From positions 620,001-684,000 of the forward strand of contig JAXRKN010000026.1 in the NCBI GenBank assembly GCA_038502055.1: a stretch of DNA of 64,000 bases, written 5' to 3'. Of this stretch, positions 37,386 through 51,154 are shown piece after piece; position 1 is the stretch's first letter; every line of letters begins with the position of its first letter. Origin of the DNA: Tanytarsus gracilentus. Lineage: Eukaryota; Arthropoda; Insecta; Diptera; Chironomidae. The notes under the pieces are model-generated. The model made no database searches, was not told the DNA's origin, and was given only the letters and a program-made list of their open reading frames with translations. The position numbers and the translations under genes are program-made.

Positions 37386-40300
37386 AAAATAAATAAATTT
37401 GACTGGATTTTTTTATCTTTGACACATAAGGATTAAATTAAGTGCATTTAATATTTCATAATCTTTAAAAAAGTTTCTAGTGTTTAATGCTCTTTTAATA
37501 CCCACAAAAAGGGTTTTGATTAAACTTAAACTCACTCCCAAAAAGCTATTTTTGAGTTTATTTTTCATTCACTGTTGATACTCGCTGTTTATACGCAAGC
37601 TAGATGAAACTTTTTCCTCTTCAACTCCAAAAAACTGCACAAGGATTTGACTTGACTGTGCTTGAACGAAAACGATATGGGCGAAGTGATAGAAGGAAAA
37701 AGAGAGTAAAAAAATAAAGTATCTACAATTTATAAAAGTTGAGCAGCATAATAAAAAAATAAGCAGCAGTGATTGTTGCGCTGCAATCTTTCTTCTTTTC
37801 TTCTGCTTACATTCATTGGGTGTGTCAAATGCAATTCATTTTTCATTCCATGCTTCCGTTCTCTTATTACTATTTCACGAATATTTTTGTCTTCCGGTTT
37901 CGCTCTTTAGTACTTTCTTCACTCTATAATAAAAATAATAACAATTCTAGCTATTTTTATTCGCTCTCAACCGCGCAGCGTGTCATTTATTATTCATATA
38001 ATCCCTTTTCTTGTTGAAAGCTTTGTAAACTACCACAAAAAAATGTTTTAAATAATTTCTTTCTTAGGAGAGAATTATTTGGGAATTATTCTATCATCAA
38101 GATAATTATTAGAGTTGAAATTCATTTTTAATTTGAAAGAAATCAAAAATTTGCTTTCATGCGTAAAATAAATTTAGAACTGCCTTGTGTATTAATTATA
38201 GTGGATGAAAACTTTAAAATAAAACCTATAGTAAAATAATTAAAACTCAAAAGATTTTCAAGATAAACAAAATGTGTCATAGAGATCAAATTAAAAATAT
38301 TTCATCAATTCCGTTTCCTTTTCTCTCTCATGCGGAAGAGCAAATATTTACAAAAAAACATGAGATTGTGATTTTATTTGATTTATTATTCAAACATGCT
38401 TGTTTTGTATGTTAATATTAAATTTCCTTTATTCTTTTAAATCTTTTGGCTGAAACAAATCTTATTGCTAAGGTTTCTCCGAAAAATGATTTCATTGAAA
38501 CGAATTTGCACACTCAGACTTTATGCTTTTAAACTTGATGTCTTATAAGAGTTCTTCAAAAAGTGCCTCAGAAGGCGGAAGTGTGAAAAACACAAAAGAA
38601 TTTATCGTGTGCGAAGAATTTTATGTTTTACGTGCTCAAATATATGCAAGTCAGATAATAATAAAATCAATACCGAAGTGAAAGATCTGAGAGGGCGGAG
38701 CTCGCGAGGAAACCCTCTTGACAAAAATATGAGTGAGTATTGTTTTAAGGAACTGAAGAGACAAAAGTATTCAAATATTCAGCGATGATATTTCGTTTTT
38801 CAAGGATACGCATGATGATAAGTAATGTCTCAGACGATATCTGCACCTCATATATAAAGATGAAAATTTACTTTTGCTTGCGGAACGCGTGATGCCTCGA
38901 ATATTAAAATGAATGTCTTGCGTGCGAAAAAGAGAAGGAAGGCTTTATATTTTTGCGATGAATCTTAATATCATAAATAACCGAAAAACGCAAATTTGTT
39001 ACAGAAGATTATCTTCAAGACACACACCTGAGCTTGTTCGTTAGAACTTCCTCCCCTTTCTAATTGAATCCACTGTTTTAATTTCCGAGCGCACTTTATC
39101 ACACGGTAAGTGTATTAAACACTCATTTCAGGAAATCTCCTTAGAGAGTTTACAGTTAAAGTTAATGATGTTGTAAAAAACTTAATTTGTGTGCAATTCA
39201 GTTTCACTCCGCAGCTCGGATGGATTTAAATTGCATGATATTAACCTCTTGTGGGTTTGTTAACGATATGATATTGAAAAGCGGCACATAAATAAATAAA
39301 ATCACTGTAGCATTTCATAATAATTTTACGTATTTTTTCATGCGTAACGATAACTCTTCAACAGACACACACACACATGGGAAATAAATTATGGCTTTAT
39401 TGTCACATTCTGCTGATTATATGCCAAACATATCAATATATTGAATTTTGACACGTTTTAATTTAATAAATATAAATTTAATTTAAATTATGCTGAATAA
39501 TGAAAGCAAAGTGCTTGAAATCCTCAAGAGGGACTTTATTCAATATTTTTTGAGGACATCAGAAAATTTTAATTCTAAAATTATTTGTGAACTCTTTTCT
39601 CTTATGTTTAAACTTCTCGCCATTCCAAAAGCTTTAGTGAATTTCTCTCAAAGCACTAAAATATTTTCATAATCCAACATGACAAGATGATCATAGAAAA
39701 AGAATTGTTGCAAATTTGATACGCAGAGAGTTCATTCAGACACTTTCTATTTACAACCGTGTCACAAAATCTTAAGATGATGTGTACATATAAAATTTTT
39801 ATTACCTTTCATGTCTCTCAGTGAGAAGAAGGATTTATTGTGTTCTTTTTGGCATGCGAGCGAAATTGAAAAATAAAATAAAAAAGGAAGAAGATATTTT
39901 GTGATTGCGATGGCACTTTGGAAAAATTTAAAACTTATTTCAGCTCTCTCTCAAGACTTTTTTCGGTTGCTAAAAAATGGTCTTAAAAAATTTGATTCAA
40001 TCTCAAAAAAAAGAAAATTCCTAATAAAAATGATGCCAATTTTTCTCTTGAAATTTGCTCCAATTTCTTTGCCTTTAAAGACAGACTCAAGCTTACCTTG
40101 ATCTCATTTAAGAGTGAAGGAATTTGTGAAACAAATAACATGCTATAATATTCAATTTCGCGAAAAATAAGCAATCATCTAATGCAAAATAAAGCACTCG
40201 GAATTTGTCAAGAGTTTCTCGCTGATTTATGTCGTATATTAACGAGAAATGTTACTTGATATCATAAAATGAACAGCAGAACTTTTTTTCACCAAATCTC

Positions 40301-42446
40301 ATGATAAATGAGCGCGAACTATCAGGTAAAGTCGAACTGTGCCAATCATGAATTAAATGCGGTCGAGATTGTAGGTGGCAAGAAATTGAAGTCAATTAGG
40401 AAATCATTTTGTTTGTGTTTTGATATAATCGGAAAGCTAATAATTTACGTGAGAGAAATACAATAGCGATGTCGATTCGGCAAATTTATGTGCGAAAGTT
40501 TTCTTTAACTCATGTGCGAATATGGAGGAAATTATTGTACACATGCTTTTCTATTTTTGTACAATAAAAAACACCTTGTGAAAGCGCAAACAATGCTGAT
40601 TGCTTTATGGACAGGGAGGATTAATTTGTTACCTTCTTAGAAAGTTGGAATTGACAGAATGTGTTAAAAATTTTAATAAAAAAGTTCAGATAATTTTTTT
40701 TGAAGATTTTATAAAATATTTTTCAAAACCACTAAAGAGTTTTTTTTGAGTTTAAAAATTATTTCAAGCTTCAAAACGTTTAGGAAATAATTCCTCAGCT
40801 TTTTACAATTTTCAGCTAATTTTTGTAGATTTTAAAAATAAAAATTTTCTCCCTTAAATTGCATTAAACATTAATTTTGTATTCAGTGCAAAAAACCTCG
40901 CTTTCATCACAACTGTATTTCACCTGGCAACCAGCATCTCATTGTGTTGACAAAATAAATTCTACAAGCATATGGCTCTTAAAAATTGTTATTGCAACCG
41001 AGTCAGCATGAGCATGAAAATAAAAAACGCTTACAAAAGGAAACTTTTCATATAATAATTTAGCGGAAAGCCGCAGTGATAAAATATGTCAGAAGAATAT
41101 TTAAATTGCTAATGACTGCTTTTTATACCCTCATCATAAAAGAAAATGAAAGGAATCAAGGCAAGGGCAGCAATGAAAATAATAAAAGCATGATGTTTGT
41201 TCTCCGAGAGGAAAAACTCGTATGAATATCTGAGTAAGTGAGCATGACCAGAAAAATTCTTTAAAGCCTCTGAAATTAGTGGCTTTGTCATTAAGTGTAT
41301 CATAATGTCTTTGGCTCGAATAAAATTCGAGTGAGAGAGTGAAATTCACATGAATGCAAAGTTTTTCCATTGTGGGTGGCTCATAATGTTAATTTGCTTT
41401 AAAGTTCAAATGTGAGTTAAAAAGTGAAAATTTGGTTTTAAAAAATACGAGCAATGTTTAACTTTTTAAGAGTATTTTTTTGAACGTAATTCCTGAGGTT
41501 ATTTGAACGTAAAAATTTACTCTTTTTCCTGATAAAAATTTTGTGAGTATTTTATTTCGATGAATTCTTCAATAGAGATAATTGATATCCTGTTGAGCTT
41601 TTCTTATGTAAAATCTACACGAAAACATCCTGGAAAAGGAAAAACAAAAGATTTGAGCTTGTTATGCTCAAAGCTTTTTTAAAATTTGATTCTTATCTAA
41701 TTAGAGGATTTAAATTACATTGTATTTAGTTTACGAGTCTATGTTCAGAATTTAACTACCTAAAATTTTTGTCTGAGTTAAATTTTTGAGACAAGTTGGA
41801 ACGGTTTAAAATTTGTTTAGGAAATTTTTTAGATTTTTGAAAAAATTTAAATTTTCGAGATCTTTTATTATAAAAACTTCTGCTTTTAAAAATTTATTTC
41901 ATGTGTAATTCCAATGTTTGACGTTATTGAGCACTGATAACATGAAACTGTTCATATGTTATCTCTGTTGAGGATTAGGTGAAACATAGCATTGCATAAA
42001 GTCCACAGAACATCATGATGAACATAATTTAAACAACAATCAATGATTTTATATAAAACATGAAATTTCCATTAATACCGACGGTGAGCTTAGGATAATT
42101 TTCTATCATGATGCCAAAAATATCTGCATGTACACACATAAAAATGTACTATCGATTTCCCTCCCCTACAAGCTGCTCTCTAAAATTGCAATCAACAATC
42201 AACGTTGATTGCAATCCTCTACACTATTTTGAAGCTGTACAGCTTTAATTTATTCACAAATTGCATGAATAACAAATGAGCTTTAAAATTTCACCTTAAT
42301 GCTCAATTGGTTAAAGCAATAAATTGCTAAAAGACATCCCAAATTAGACATTTTCCGTCTCTTTGCTCCCTTGATACAAATTGCCACAATTTACTCTTAA
42401 TATTTGCAATCGAGCAAATTAAAGAGCCTGAAAATGATTGCGCAAA
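37386..42446. other. Gene-poor stretch
   Basis: I see no supported gene. The second copy of the 28-bp repeat lies at 40433-40460. A CACACACACACA run lies near 39364. Minus-strand donor-like AAG|GTAAGC near 40095 has no convincing partner. Confidence 0.4.
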
Positions 42447-42623
42447 ATGATTAGCATTAAATCCTCAATATTGTTCCTCTCATGCTCCCAAGCCTTATTA
42501 ATCTTCTTCATTCAGCGTATCTTTTTCTCATCAGATCCCATGCGAATTGCAAAATTACAAAGTCATTGCGTGCAAAGTGGTTCAGGAAAATCTGAAGTTA
42601 ATTTTGATGAACGATCCTTGAGG
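42447..42623 (+). CDS. Candidate first coding exon or internal exon, unknown protein
   Basis: ATG at 42447 opens a hydrophobic, signal-peptide-like start (MISIKSSILFLSC) and the frame runs into a polar segment containing KLQSHCVQSGSGK and EVNFDERSLR, ending at a GTAACA donor at 42624. Alternatively a strong acceptor (TTTTTCTCATCAG) at 42534 makes 42535-42623 an internal 89-nt exon in the same frame, ending at a codon border. I do not recognise the protein and found no next exon. Confidence 0.3.
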
Positions 42624-42937
42624 GTAACAAAAAAAATTAGTGAAGTAAAGTTATGAAAATGCAAGAAAAGTTCATGTTTTGTACAATAATTGAGAAAGCA
42701 CGTGAGTGGTATGATTTAATTGTATCAAAAAACATAATTAATCAAAATAATTAATAATAATTACGAAAAAATTGCATGCTCTAAAAAAGAAAGATTAATT
42801 TAAAATTATTTTATTTTATCTTTTGAGAAAACTATTTTTAAAAGTCTCTTGCACTAATTAACATAAATGAGCTTTTTTTCTCATTCTGCTAATTGCACTT
42901 TTTATAACTGCATTGTTATGTGCTCGGTCGCAATAAA

Positions 42938-43643
42938 AAACAAGATGGGTCTGCAAACTGCGTTGCCATTTCCAATAGCTCCGCTGTCTTAGATTAGTGC
43001 CCCATAGTTCTGAAAAATGGACATTAGTGGTACTCCTGGCCGGCCATGATGGACATTCTTCAAAAATCTTCAATGTCAATCAATTCCTGATGCAATGACG
43101 AGTTCAACGACATACATGAAGCCAGTTCTGAAAAATGGACATTAGTGGTACTCCTGGCCGGCCATGATGGACATTCTTCAAAAATCGTCAATTTCAATCG
43201 ATTCCTGATACAATGACGAGTTCAACGATACCCATGAAGCCATATAAAAGAAAATTTGTATGAAAAAGGACATTTTTGAACCCACGGACGGTCCTTGGAG
43301 GGTCGTAAATCAAAACAAAATACTTCTTGCACAACTAGAGCCAAAACCCGATCTTTAGCCACAAACCCGAGTAAATTCCAACCAGCCGTTCTTGAGATAT
43401 GCCGCCCACTAAGATCGTGAGAAAGTAAGAAAGTAAGAAAGTGAGAAAGTGAGAAAGTAAGATGACTTAAATGGCTCTAACTCCTCGTAGGAGCAACCGA
43501 TTTCAAATCTGTTTTCGCCAGTTTGTAGGGACTAGGCCTATCATTTAAGTATATGTTTTGATATTGTACAAGGTAGTGTCTAGGCACTAGGGGCCGAAAA
43601 CTGGTTTTGGAGAAATCCAAAATTAATATATAGCGGAGCTATA
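42938..43643 (+). mobile_element. HINE/Helentron-like element B2, inverted copy of B1
   Basis: Starts with CAAGATGGGTCTGCAAAC and AATAGCTCCGC, holds about two degenerate core units (about 43005-43250), then a conserved stretch with CCAGCCGTTCTTGAGATATG, a GAAAGTRA microsatellite at 43416-43462, and the terminal hairpin TATAGC-GGA-GCTATA at 43629-43643. It is shorter than B1 mainly by loss of core units. Confidence 0.65.
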
Positions 43644-45521
43644 AAACTCAATTTACCTCAGCTTCAGTTTTAATTCATGAAAAAATTTCTTGTAGTATGG
43701 TTTCAAAGTGAAAGAGGGCAAAAAAGAGCAACTTCATAATCGAGAGCATAAAATCTCATTTAAGGCGAACATAATCGATTCAAAATTTGATCACGTCCAA
43801 GTTTTCTTTCATAAACGATGATGAACGGATGTAAGTATTGAGGCTTTGCCTCTCCTTGGCTTTTGTTGTCGGGCACGTACTCGACATTTCACCCACAATC
43901 ACAATAAACTAGCAGCGAGATCTCAATGAAAGCTAAAAATTGTCCTCTTTGTAAAATGAGAATTGTAAAACGCACACAAAGAAATTCTTTTTAAATTCCT
44001 TTTTAATTGCTTTCTCGCTCTTTGTTAAAGTTCGGGAATGGTTTGAAGCAAAAACTTCCTGCACTATTTATTTTCAATTTTAAGAAAAGACACAAGATTT
44101 TATCTAATAAAATATTTTTTGTTTGTTCTTCTAACATTAAACAATTCTGAACTTTGCTTCTAAAAATTGATATAATTTTACTTTGGTGAACTTGAACACA
44201 CAAAAAATAACAATCAATTAAATCAAAAAAATTTACTCGTTAATGTCGCAAAAATGGCCCCGAAAATATTAAACGAAAGAGCAAATAAGGCTTGAGATGA
44301 AAAATCAATACGGAACGGAATGTATATTGGGGGCAATTAAGAAAGTTTTATGCGGAGCTTATATAAATTTATAATAAATATGGTCACACACACAAAGAAT
44401 TGATTCAATAAGCCTCCGTAACAATTTTGCACCATGAAAACATTTGAGTCAATTGAGAATGTATGTGCGATTTTATTTGCTTACGGGGTTAGAGAGTGCC
44501 GGGGCATGGGATATACAATTTCATTAGAGTAGCGAGCATTCTAGCAAACAAAATTAACGATCCGAAAGCAATAACGTAAATTCATAGAGCGAAATATTAT
44601 AAACATGCCGTTGCCGATAGGCGCATTCTGTGTCAATGGGGAGATTAATATGAAAATATTTTCACGCATTCATGACACATTATTAGATTTATAGCAATGA
44701 GAGTGTTGGATGAGAGTTAAATAATGAACATGGAAAAAATTTTGTATCACTCGACTTTATTATAAATACACCTCGATGTTGGCGAAAAATTTTCACCGAG
44801 AAAAATCTAAACACAAAATAATTGAACGCAATAAATATGAGTGTCACACAACATGTACAACCACACTGAACAATGGCGGTAACTTTTCTTTGAAAATGAT
44901 GAAAAAAAATACAATTAAAAACTTTTTCATCATGCAAAGTTTTCAATTAAAAAAGTTAATGAAGCATTTAGTTAATTACTCATGAAAGAAAAATTTTCAA
45001 GTCATGACTTTGTCGTTACGTTAGTGTCATTTCTGAGGATTGCTGATCTGTTTACCGTTTAAAGAAAATTCAAGTGCACAAAGACATTTTCGAAAATTTT
45101 ACCAAGGTTTAAAAATTTTATTTTAATGCTGTTCTGATTTCTTTCGAAAAAGCACTCGATTTTCAGTCTTTGACATTCTATTATAAAAGAATTTATTAGA
45201 AAGTTTAGAGTTTTCAAACTCAAATGTTAATTACTGTGAAAAATGTCAAATTTCGTGGTTGAAAAAGTACTCACTGCATTTTAAAATGTCAGTGAATTTT
45301 TTATAATAAAATTTTCAGTCGCTAATAAATTTACATCCAAAAATGTGGAAAACTTGCGATAAATTTTTTTCATCTCCACACTATTGCATCACTAATAGGT
45401 CTTTCATGAAACCAAAATTTTTAACCACACCAAATGGATTTATTTCTCTCACAGCTCTTCTCTACTACTCGTATGTTGAAAAGTATCAAAGTAGTAGCCA
45501 TTTAATCTTTTTTTCCATAGC
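43644..45521. other. Gene-poor stretch
   Basis: A+T-rich sequence; overlapping small frames on both strands around 44689-44985 are not supported by splice or domain evidence. Confidence 0.4.
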
Positions 45522-47228
45522 ATAATTTAATGTGCGAGAAGTACGCGAGAGTTTTTTCAGATCGGTCTGAAATTTGGATATTATTTCGACACTATTACGA
45601 CTATTTGCGACATGTTTTTAGTTTTTTTCGACACCCCTTAGTTTTTGAGTTATGGACATTTTAAATTTTTCAAAAAAGTCTCGCGTACTTCACGAGAACT
45701 ATACGAGACTTTTTTGAAAAAATACTTTTTTATCAAAACTTTTTATGTTTTCTAATAGCATTTATTTCGACTATTTGCGACATCTAAACAGTTTTTGAAA
45801 AAATCTAAAATTTCAAAAACTATAGTCATTTGAAGTTCAAGTGTCAAAAAATGCATTTTTTTATGGGAAGTACGCGAGAGATTTTTTTGAAAAATACTTT
45901 TGAACAAAACTTTTTATGTTTTCTAATAGCATTTATTTCGACTATTTGCGACATCTGATTAGTTTTTAAAAAAGTCAAAAATTTCAAAAATTAAAGTCAT
46001 ATAAAGTTTATATGAGTGAAAAAAAATTTTAATAATTTTTTGAGAAGTACGCGAGAGAATTTTTCGAAAAAAATACTTTTTACCAAAACTTTTTATGTTT
46101 TCTAATAGCATTTATTTCGACAATTTGCGACATCTGATTAGTTTTTAAAAAAGTCAAAAATTTCAAAAATTATAGTCATTTAAAATTTATATGAGTGAAA
46201 AAAAATTTTCATAATTTTTTGAGAAAAGGACGCAAAAATTCAACTCTGAAATAAAACTTTTAACGTTTTAAGCCGACTACTTGCGGCATTTAAATTTTTT
46301 AACGATCAAGTTCAAAAATAAATTTAAACGAGATATAATTCCAAAATTTTTATTGATATTTGGCATCATTTTCAGAATTTTACTACCTGAAAATTGATAA
46401 AAATATTAGAAAAATTAAATTGTTCAACAGTTTTAAAAAAAATAATTTGTTAAACTACTGCCTCATAAATAAAGTTTTATGTTCAGCTTTATAAACAGAT
46501 ATTTATAATTTTTTTTTCAATTTTGAAAATTGATTTTTTAGGTAGTAAAATTCTGAAAATGATGCCAAATATCAGTAAAAATTTTGGAATTTTATCTCGT
46601 TTAATTTATTTTTGAACTTGATCGTTAAAAAATTTAAATGCCGCAAGTAGTCGGCTTAAAACGTTAAAAGTTTTATTTCAGAGTTGAATTTTTGCGTCGT
46701 TTTCTCAAAAAATTATAAAATTTTTTTTTTCACTCATATAAACTTTATATGACTATAATTTTTGAAATTTTTGACTTTTTTAAAAACTAATCAGATGTCG
46801 CAAATAGTCGAAATAAATGCTATTAGAAAACATAAAAAGTTTTGTTCAAAAGTATTTTTCAAAAAAATCTCTCGCGTACTTCCCATAAAAAAATGCATTT
46901 TTTGACACTTGAACTTCAAATGACTATAGTTTTTGAAATTTTAGATTTTTTCAAAAACTGTTTAGATGTCGCAAATAGTCGAAATAAATGCTATTAGAAA
47001 ACATAAAAAGTTTTGATAAAAAAGTATTTTTTCAAAAAAGTCTCGTATAGTTCTCGTGAAGTACGCGAGACTTTTTTGAAAAATTTAAAATGTCCATAAC
47101 TCAAAAACTAAGGGGTGTCGAAAAAAACTAAAAACATGTCGCAAATAGTCGTAATAGTGTCGAAATAATATCCAAATTTCAGACCGATCTGAAAAAAACT
47201 CTCGCGTACTTCTCGCACATATAATTTA
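45522..47228. mobile_element. Large fold-back element with near-identical arms and 8-bp target duplication
   Basis: ATAATTTA at 45522-45529 and 47221-47228 bounds a 1691-bp element beginning ATGTGCGAGAAGTACGCGAG and ending with its reverse complement. The arms pair almost perfectly for about 0.8 kb around a centre near 46390-46480. Each arm holds tandem units of about 175 bases marked by TTTTTATGTTTTCTAATAGC: three in the left arm (near 45741, 45911, 46091) and two in the right (near 46821 and 46991). No transposase ORF is present. The duplication length allows a hAT-like or, if read as nine bases, a Mutator-like mechanism. Confidence 0.82.
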
Positions 47229-50200
47229 AGCTTATCCGAATTTAATTGTCGACAACAACATAGTATAGTGAAGCGAGCGATAAAATTGGCAATGACCGAC
47301 AATGTATATTTTTGCTAAATAAAAGAATTCGAGAATGCATAAAAAATACGGCCATAAAACTGCATTGTAGTGTTAGTGGACAGATAGCACCACGAAAAAA
47401 AGTCTGCATAATTTTCTGCCTTCAATTTTTAGATAGCAATTTTATGCACACAGAGTCAGAGAGTCAGAGGGGAATGAATTGCATAGAGAATGAGTGAGAG
47501 GAGCGCTGATAATAAACTCTTGGTAAAAAAACTGAAAATAATAGCCTTGGAATTTTCACATAATTTGCTGCAGCCTCACAATCCTTTTTTTGTGTGTGCA
47601 TGAACTCAGTCATAAAAAGTAATTTATGACTTTTGCATAAGATCTTTTCGTGCACCACAAAGGAAGTTTCATTATGAGTTTTATGACCATAATGTGTGTA
47701 CACGTGTTTATGAGCAGATTTATAATTTTAAATATGTGTTAAGTGTGACGGATTTTAATTTCAAAAATTTAAAATTTAAATTTATTTTAAATTTTAATAA
47801 AGATTTAAAATTTCATAAAAAAGACAAACCGAGAATTTTATATAAGCTCTCTTTTAGTGTACGATACACAAGTGCATTTGGCACTAGACATTTTCTAAAC
47901 TTTATATAAGCCAATATCATCCTAGCGATACACAACAAAATCTCTCTTTATATCGCCACAATTTAAATTTAACAATAACTTTATGTTCCATGAAAATGTC
48001 TCTAGTGGGTAATTTTTATTTATTGAAAAAATGAGCTTTCTCTTTCTCTTAACCTTCGTTTCACATTCATTGCTCCTTATGCTGTGAAGATAATACGAAA
48101 AGGTCTTTTGCTCGTGTCCCACTTCAATTTACTCTCCACTTTTCCTGCTCTATGCGAGCAAGCGGCAAGAACACACATCTCAAAGAAATTTCCCATGTTT
48201 TTAAATCATAAATAACGAGGCTGAGCTAAAAAGTTTAATTTAATAGCACTGCTGAATACGCCTATAGAATCTCTATACTTTTTATTATTTCAAACGCCAA
48301 TATATTTTATTTTACGTTTCCCGGAGGACATTTTCTGCTTTTGCATAAAAATTCATTTGAAAGGGAATTTTTTTCATTCTCGCATTGAGTAGGAGGAGGA
48401 AATGTAACCTCGGAGATAAAATTATGTACGATTGAAATGCTTCTATACTTACCTTGCCATAGACATCATTTATTTTATTATTATTTTCAACCTTTCTTTC
48501 TCAGTGACTATGATACAACATTAAATTAGAGATGGGAATAGAATAAATTGTTTCTTCGAAATAAACTCGAATGCCTGCATAGCACACCGCATGTTTATTT
48601 TCTAGGGCTTCTTTAAGTTTATGATGAGAAAAAGCTTTGCCATTTTATTATGAATTTAAAAATTTGAATTATTATTTTTAAAGAACAAGAAATAAGGTAA
48701 TGGAAAATTTAAACTGTAAAATCACAAAATATTGAGAGAGTTTCAATTGCTTTGTTATTTGAGTCCTTATCGCGTTTACTCTCAGTCTTGGAATTATACA
48801 AATTTTATGTTTTATGTTCATAAAAAAATATTTAACTGAGTTTATAACTGAAAGTCCTTAAAAATGAATTGAAATCTATTTAAAGCTAAAAACCCCACAC
48901 GTTTATCTCCTATTGTTTTATCTTTATGGTCATTCAATATCAATTCCACTTTTATAATAGCCTAATTAAAGGTAAAAATAGAAGATTAAACCCCAATAAT
49001 GTGCGGTATCACATAAATTTCTTTTAATTTTCCACATAAATGAATATTTTAGATATGCACAAGAATCACTGCATTATAATAGCCATAAATGAATTCGTAT
49101 GGTGAGTGTGTTAAATTTATTTTCTGGAATGGCTTTAAATATAATTAAAACACGTTTATCGAGTTATGGCTTTTCCTCTCATTCAATTTTATGTTTTTCA
49201 CACACAATTTTCAGACGCATGAAAAATAATTTGTGCAATCAATGTGTTCGAAAGAATGAAAATATCATTCCACTGCCAAATGCATTCAAAAGAGTGAGAG
49301 AGAAAAGGTTGAAATGGAAAAAGCAGCGAGTGAGAAATTTTCCGCCGGTTTGCGGCAACGATTTAATGGTGAAACGTAAATTTATTGTCGGTTAATTTCA
49401 CTATGCTTCAATTTGCAACAAATGTTGGGTGATGCCGTTGATGATGATGACCATAGAGAAGAATATCACGATGCATACCAAGTGAGTTGATGTGTAAAGC
49501 GACGGCTGCTGCAAATTAAATTTGCAAAACAGCTTTTTGGAACGGTTGATGTGAAGTGAAGAGAAGAAGAGGAATTGTTGAAAATTTTCTGTGACTTACG
49601 TGCGAATAAATTTTGCAGCATCAAGGACGAAAAGTATCTGCGTTGCAAAGCGATGGCACATGCTCATTAAATTTTAATCTTCTCAAAATGTCAATGAAAA
49701 TTTTTAATTAGTTTGCTGAATTCCTAATTGTTTTGAGACGACGATGTCGTTTGAAATTAATTCAAGCAGATTTGACGCAAAAGATTTTTAAGCTAAATTT
49801 GGGGTGAATTTTACCGAGTTTTAGGGCGTAAAATTCTAATTTTTTAAATCCTGTTTAATTCATTTGATTTTCTTGAATATTAACTCACTTAATATTCACT
49901 TAAAAAAAATAAATATTGAACCTAAAAAAATCTTCCTAATTTTGCATCTCATCACCAAAATCACTGGCAGTCCTAAAATGTCAAATAAAAACTTTATCCA
50001 ATAAATCAAAGTGTGAAGCGGCAAAAAATTATCATTTTTTCTGTATTATGATAGCTTTAGGCTACTAAATTCAAATATGAGCATTCTGCAATCAAATCAA
50101 TATGTATCGCATGGCAGGGATGAGAGGGAAGCAAAATTTATAGGTTTGGCAAGTGTTGAGAAATTTCACATCTAAAAAATGATAAACTGGATCGACTAAA

Positions 50201-50866
50201 TCATATTTCATGTGTCTGCAAAAATGTGGCAGTGATTTGTGCCTGTCAAGATAGAGTGCTTCCTATGTAGAATGTATCCGAGTGTGCTGGAGACGAGAGG
50301 AAGGGAATGTAAGTGATCAATTTATGATAGATTGACAACTTCTATCGTATTTATTATTTAAACGATGTGTAGATTCGATTTCGTTTCGATTGTGAGCTTA
50401 ATTTGACACTCAAATTTATTTAATGTGTGTCGAAAATCCATTTATCATGCGGCATTAAGAAATTTATTTTTTCATGCATCTCCATATAGATGAAAAGCAA
50501 ATAAGAAAACCCGTAAAAGACAACGAGATAAATGTGAGTGAATTACGCACTCATTTATCAAGCTTTTGCCTTTCCTTCCGCCCTCCGACTCCTTATATTC
50601 AATAAATTCAACGACTTCATCAATGTTATGATGACGGAATGATTCAATTTAATTTTATCAAGTTAAACTGTGCACACGCACTGCTATGTCGTTACTTAAT
50701 AAGGAAACGTTTTTTCGCTTTGTTTGTCATTTACTTCATTCAGCATAAAGCTGAGAGATTTTCGCAATCAGTGATTTTAAAGGTTAAGGAAAAATCGATG
50801 GATGATGTCGGTGTGAATGACACTGAATTCAAATGTATTTAAATTTTCTAACCATTTATTTAAGTT
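47229..50866. other. Gene-poor stretch
   Basis: No supported gene. A strong minus-strand donor (GGCAAG|GTAAGTAT) near 48453 follows a very short ATG frame, and a + frame of about 20 codons rich in Asp/Glu/His ends at a GTGAGT donor at 49480. Neither has enough support to call an exon. Confidence 0.35.
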
Positions 50867-51154
50867 TTAAAAACTGCAAAAGTAAAAATTAACCTCTAGA
50901 AAATTTCTAAAAGCATCCCAACCTGAGGTATTCAAATTGAATACTGATGCTCGTATTGCAACGAGCAAAAGTTCAGGATTTAACTGCCAAAAAAAATTAT
51001 TTAGAACCGTTTTGGAAAATTTATGTTTAGTTGGAATTTCCATGAAAATAGTTCCACAATTCCAGCGATTTTCTTCGTAGGACTCCAGCCAAACATATGA
51101 ATGTGCAATAATTTGTCTCTTATTATTTCCACGTGTTGTAAATATCTTCAACAT
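50867..51154 (-). CDS. Unassigned ORF, weakly odorant-receptor-tail-like
   Basis: A 95-codon minus-strand frame, open for about ten codons upstream of its first ATG, with protein-like composition: SYVWLESYEENRW, FFWQLNPELLLVAIRASVF, NLNTSGWDAFRNFLEVNFYF. The order aromatic Y..N.W, then NP..L.A, then N...F..FL....YF, ending at a stop, recalls the last exons of insect odorant receptors, but no residue string is diagnostic. It may equally be a chance frame or a decayed gene. Confidence 0.25.
   Translation of the reverse strand: MLKIFTTRGNNKRQIIAHSYVWLESYEENRWNCGTIFMEIPTKHKFSKTVLNNFFWQLNPELLLVAIRASVFNLNTSGWDAFRNFLEVNFYFCSF

Noticed and set aside
49417..49480. Acidic/His-rich short frame ending at a GTGAGT donor
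   Set aside because: No acceptor within reach upstream and the ATG context is ordinary; the GATGATGAT run explains the composition.
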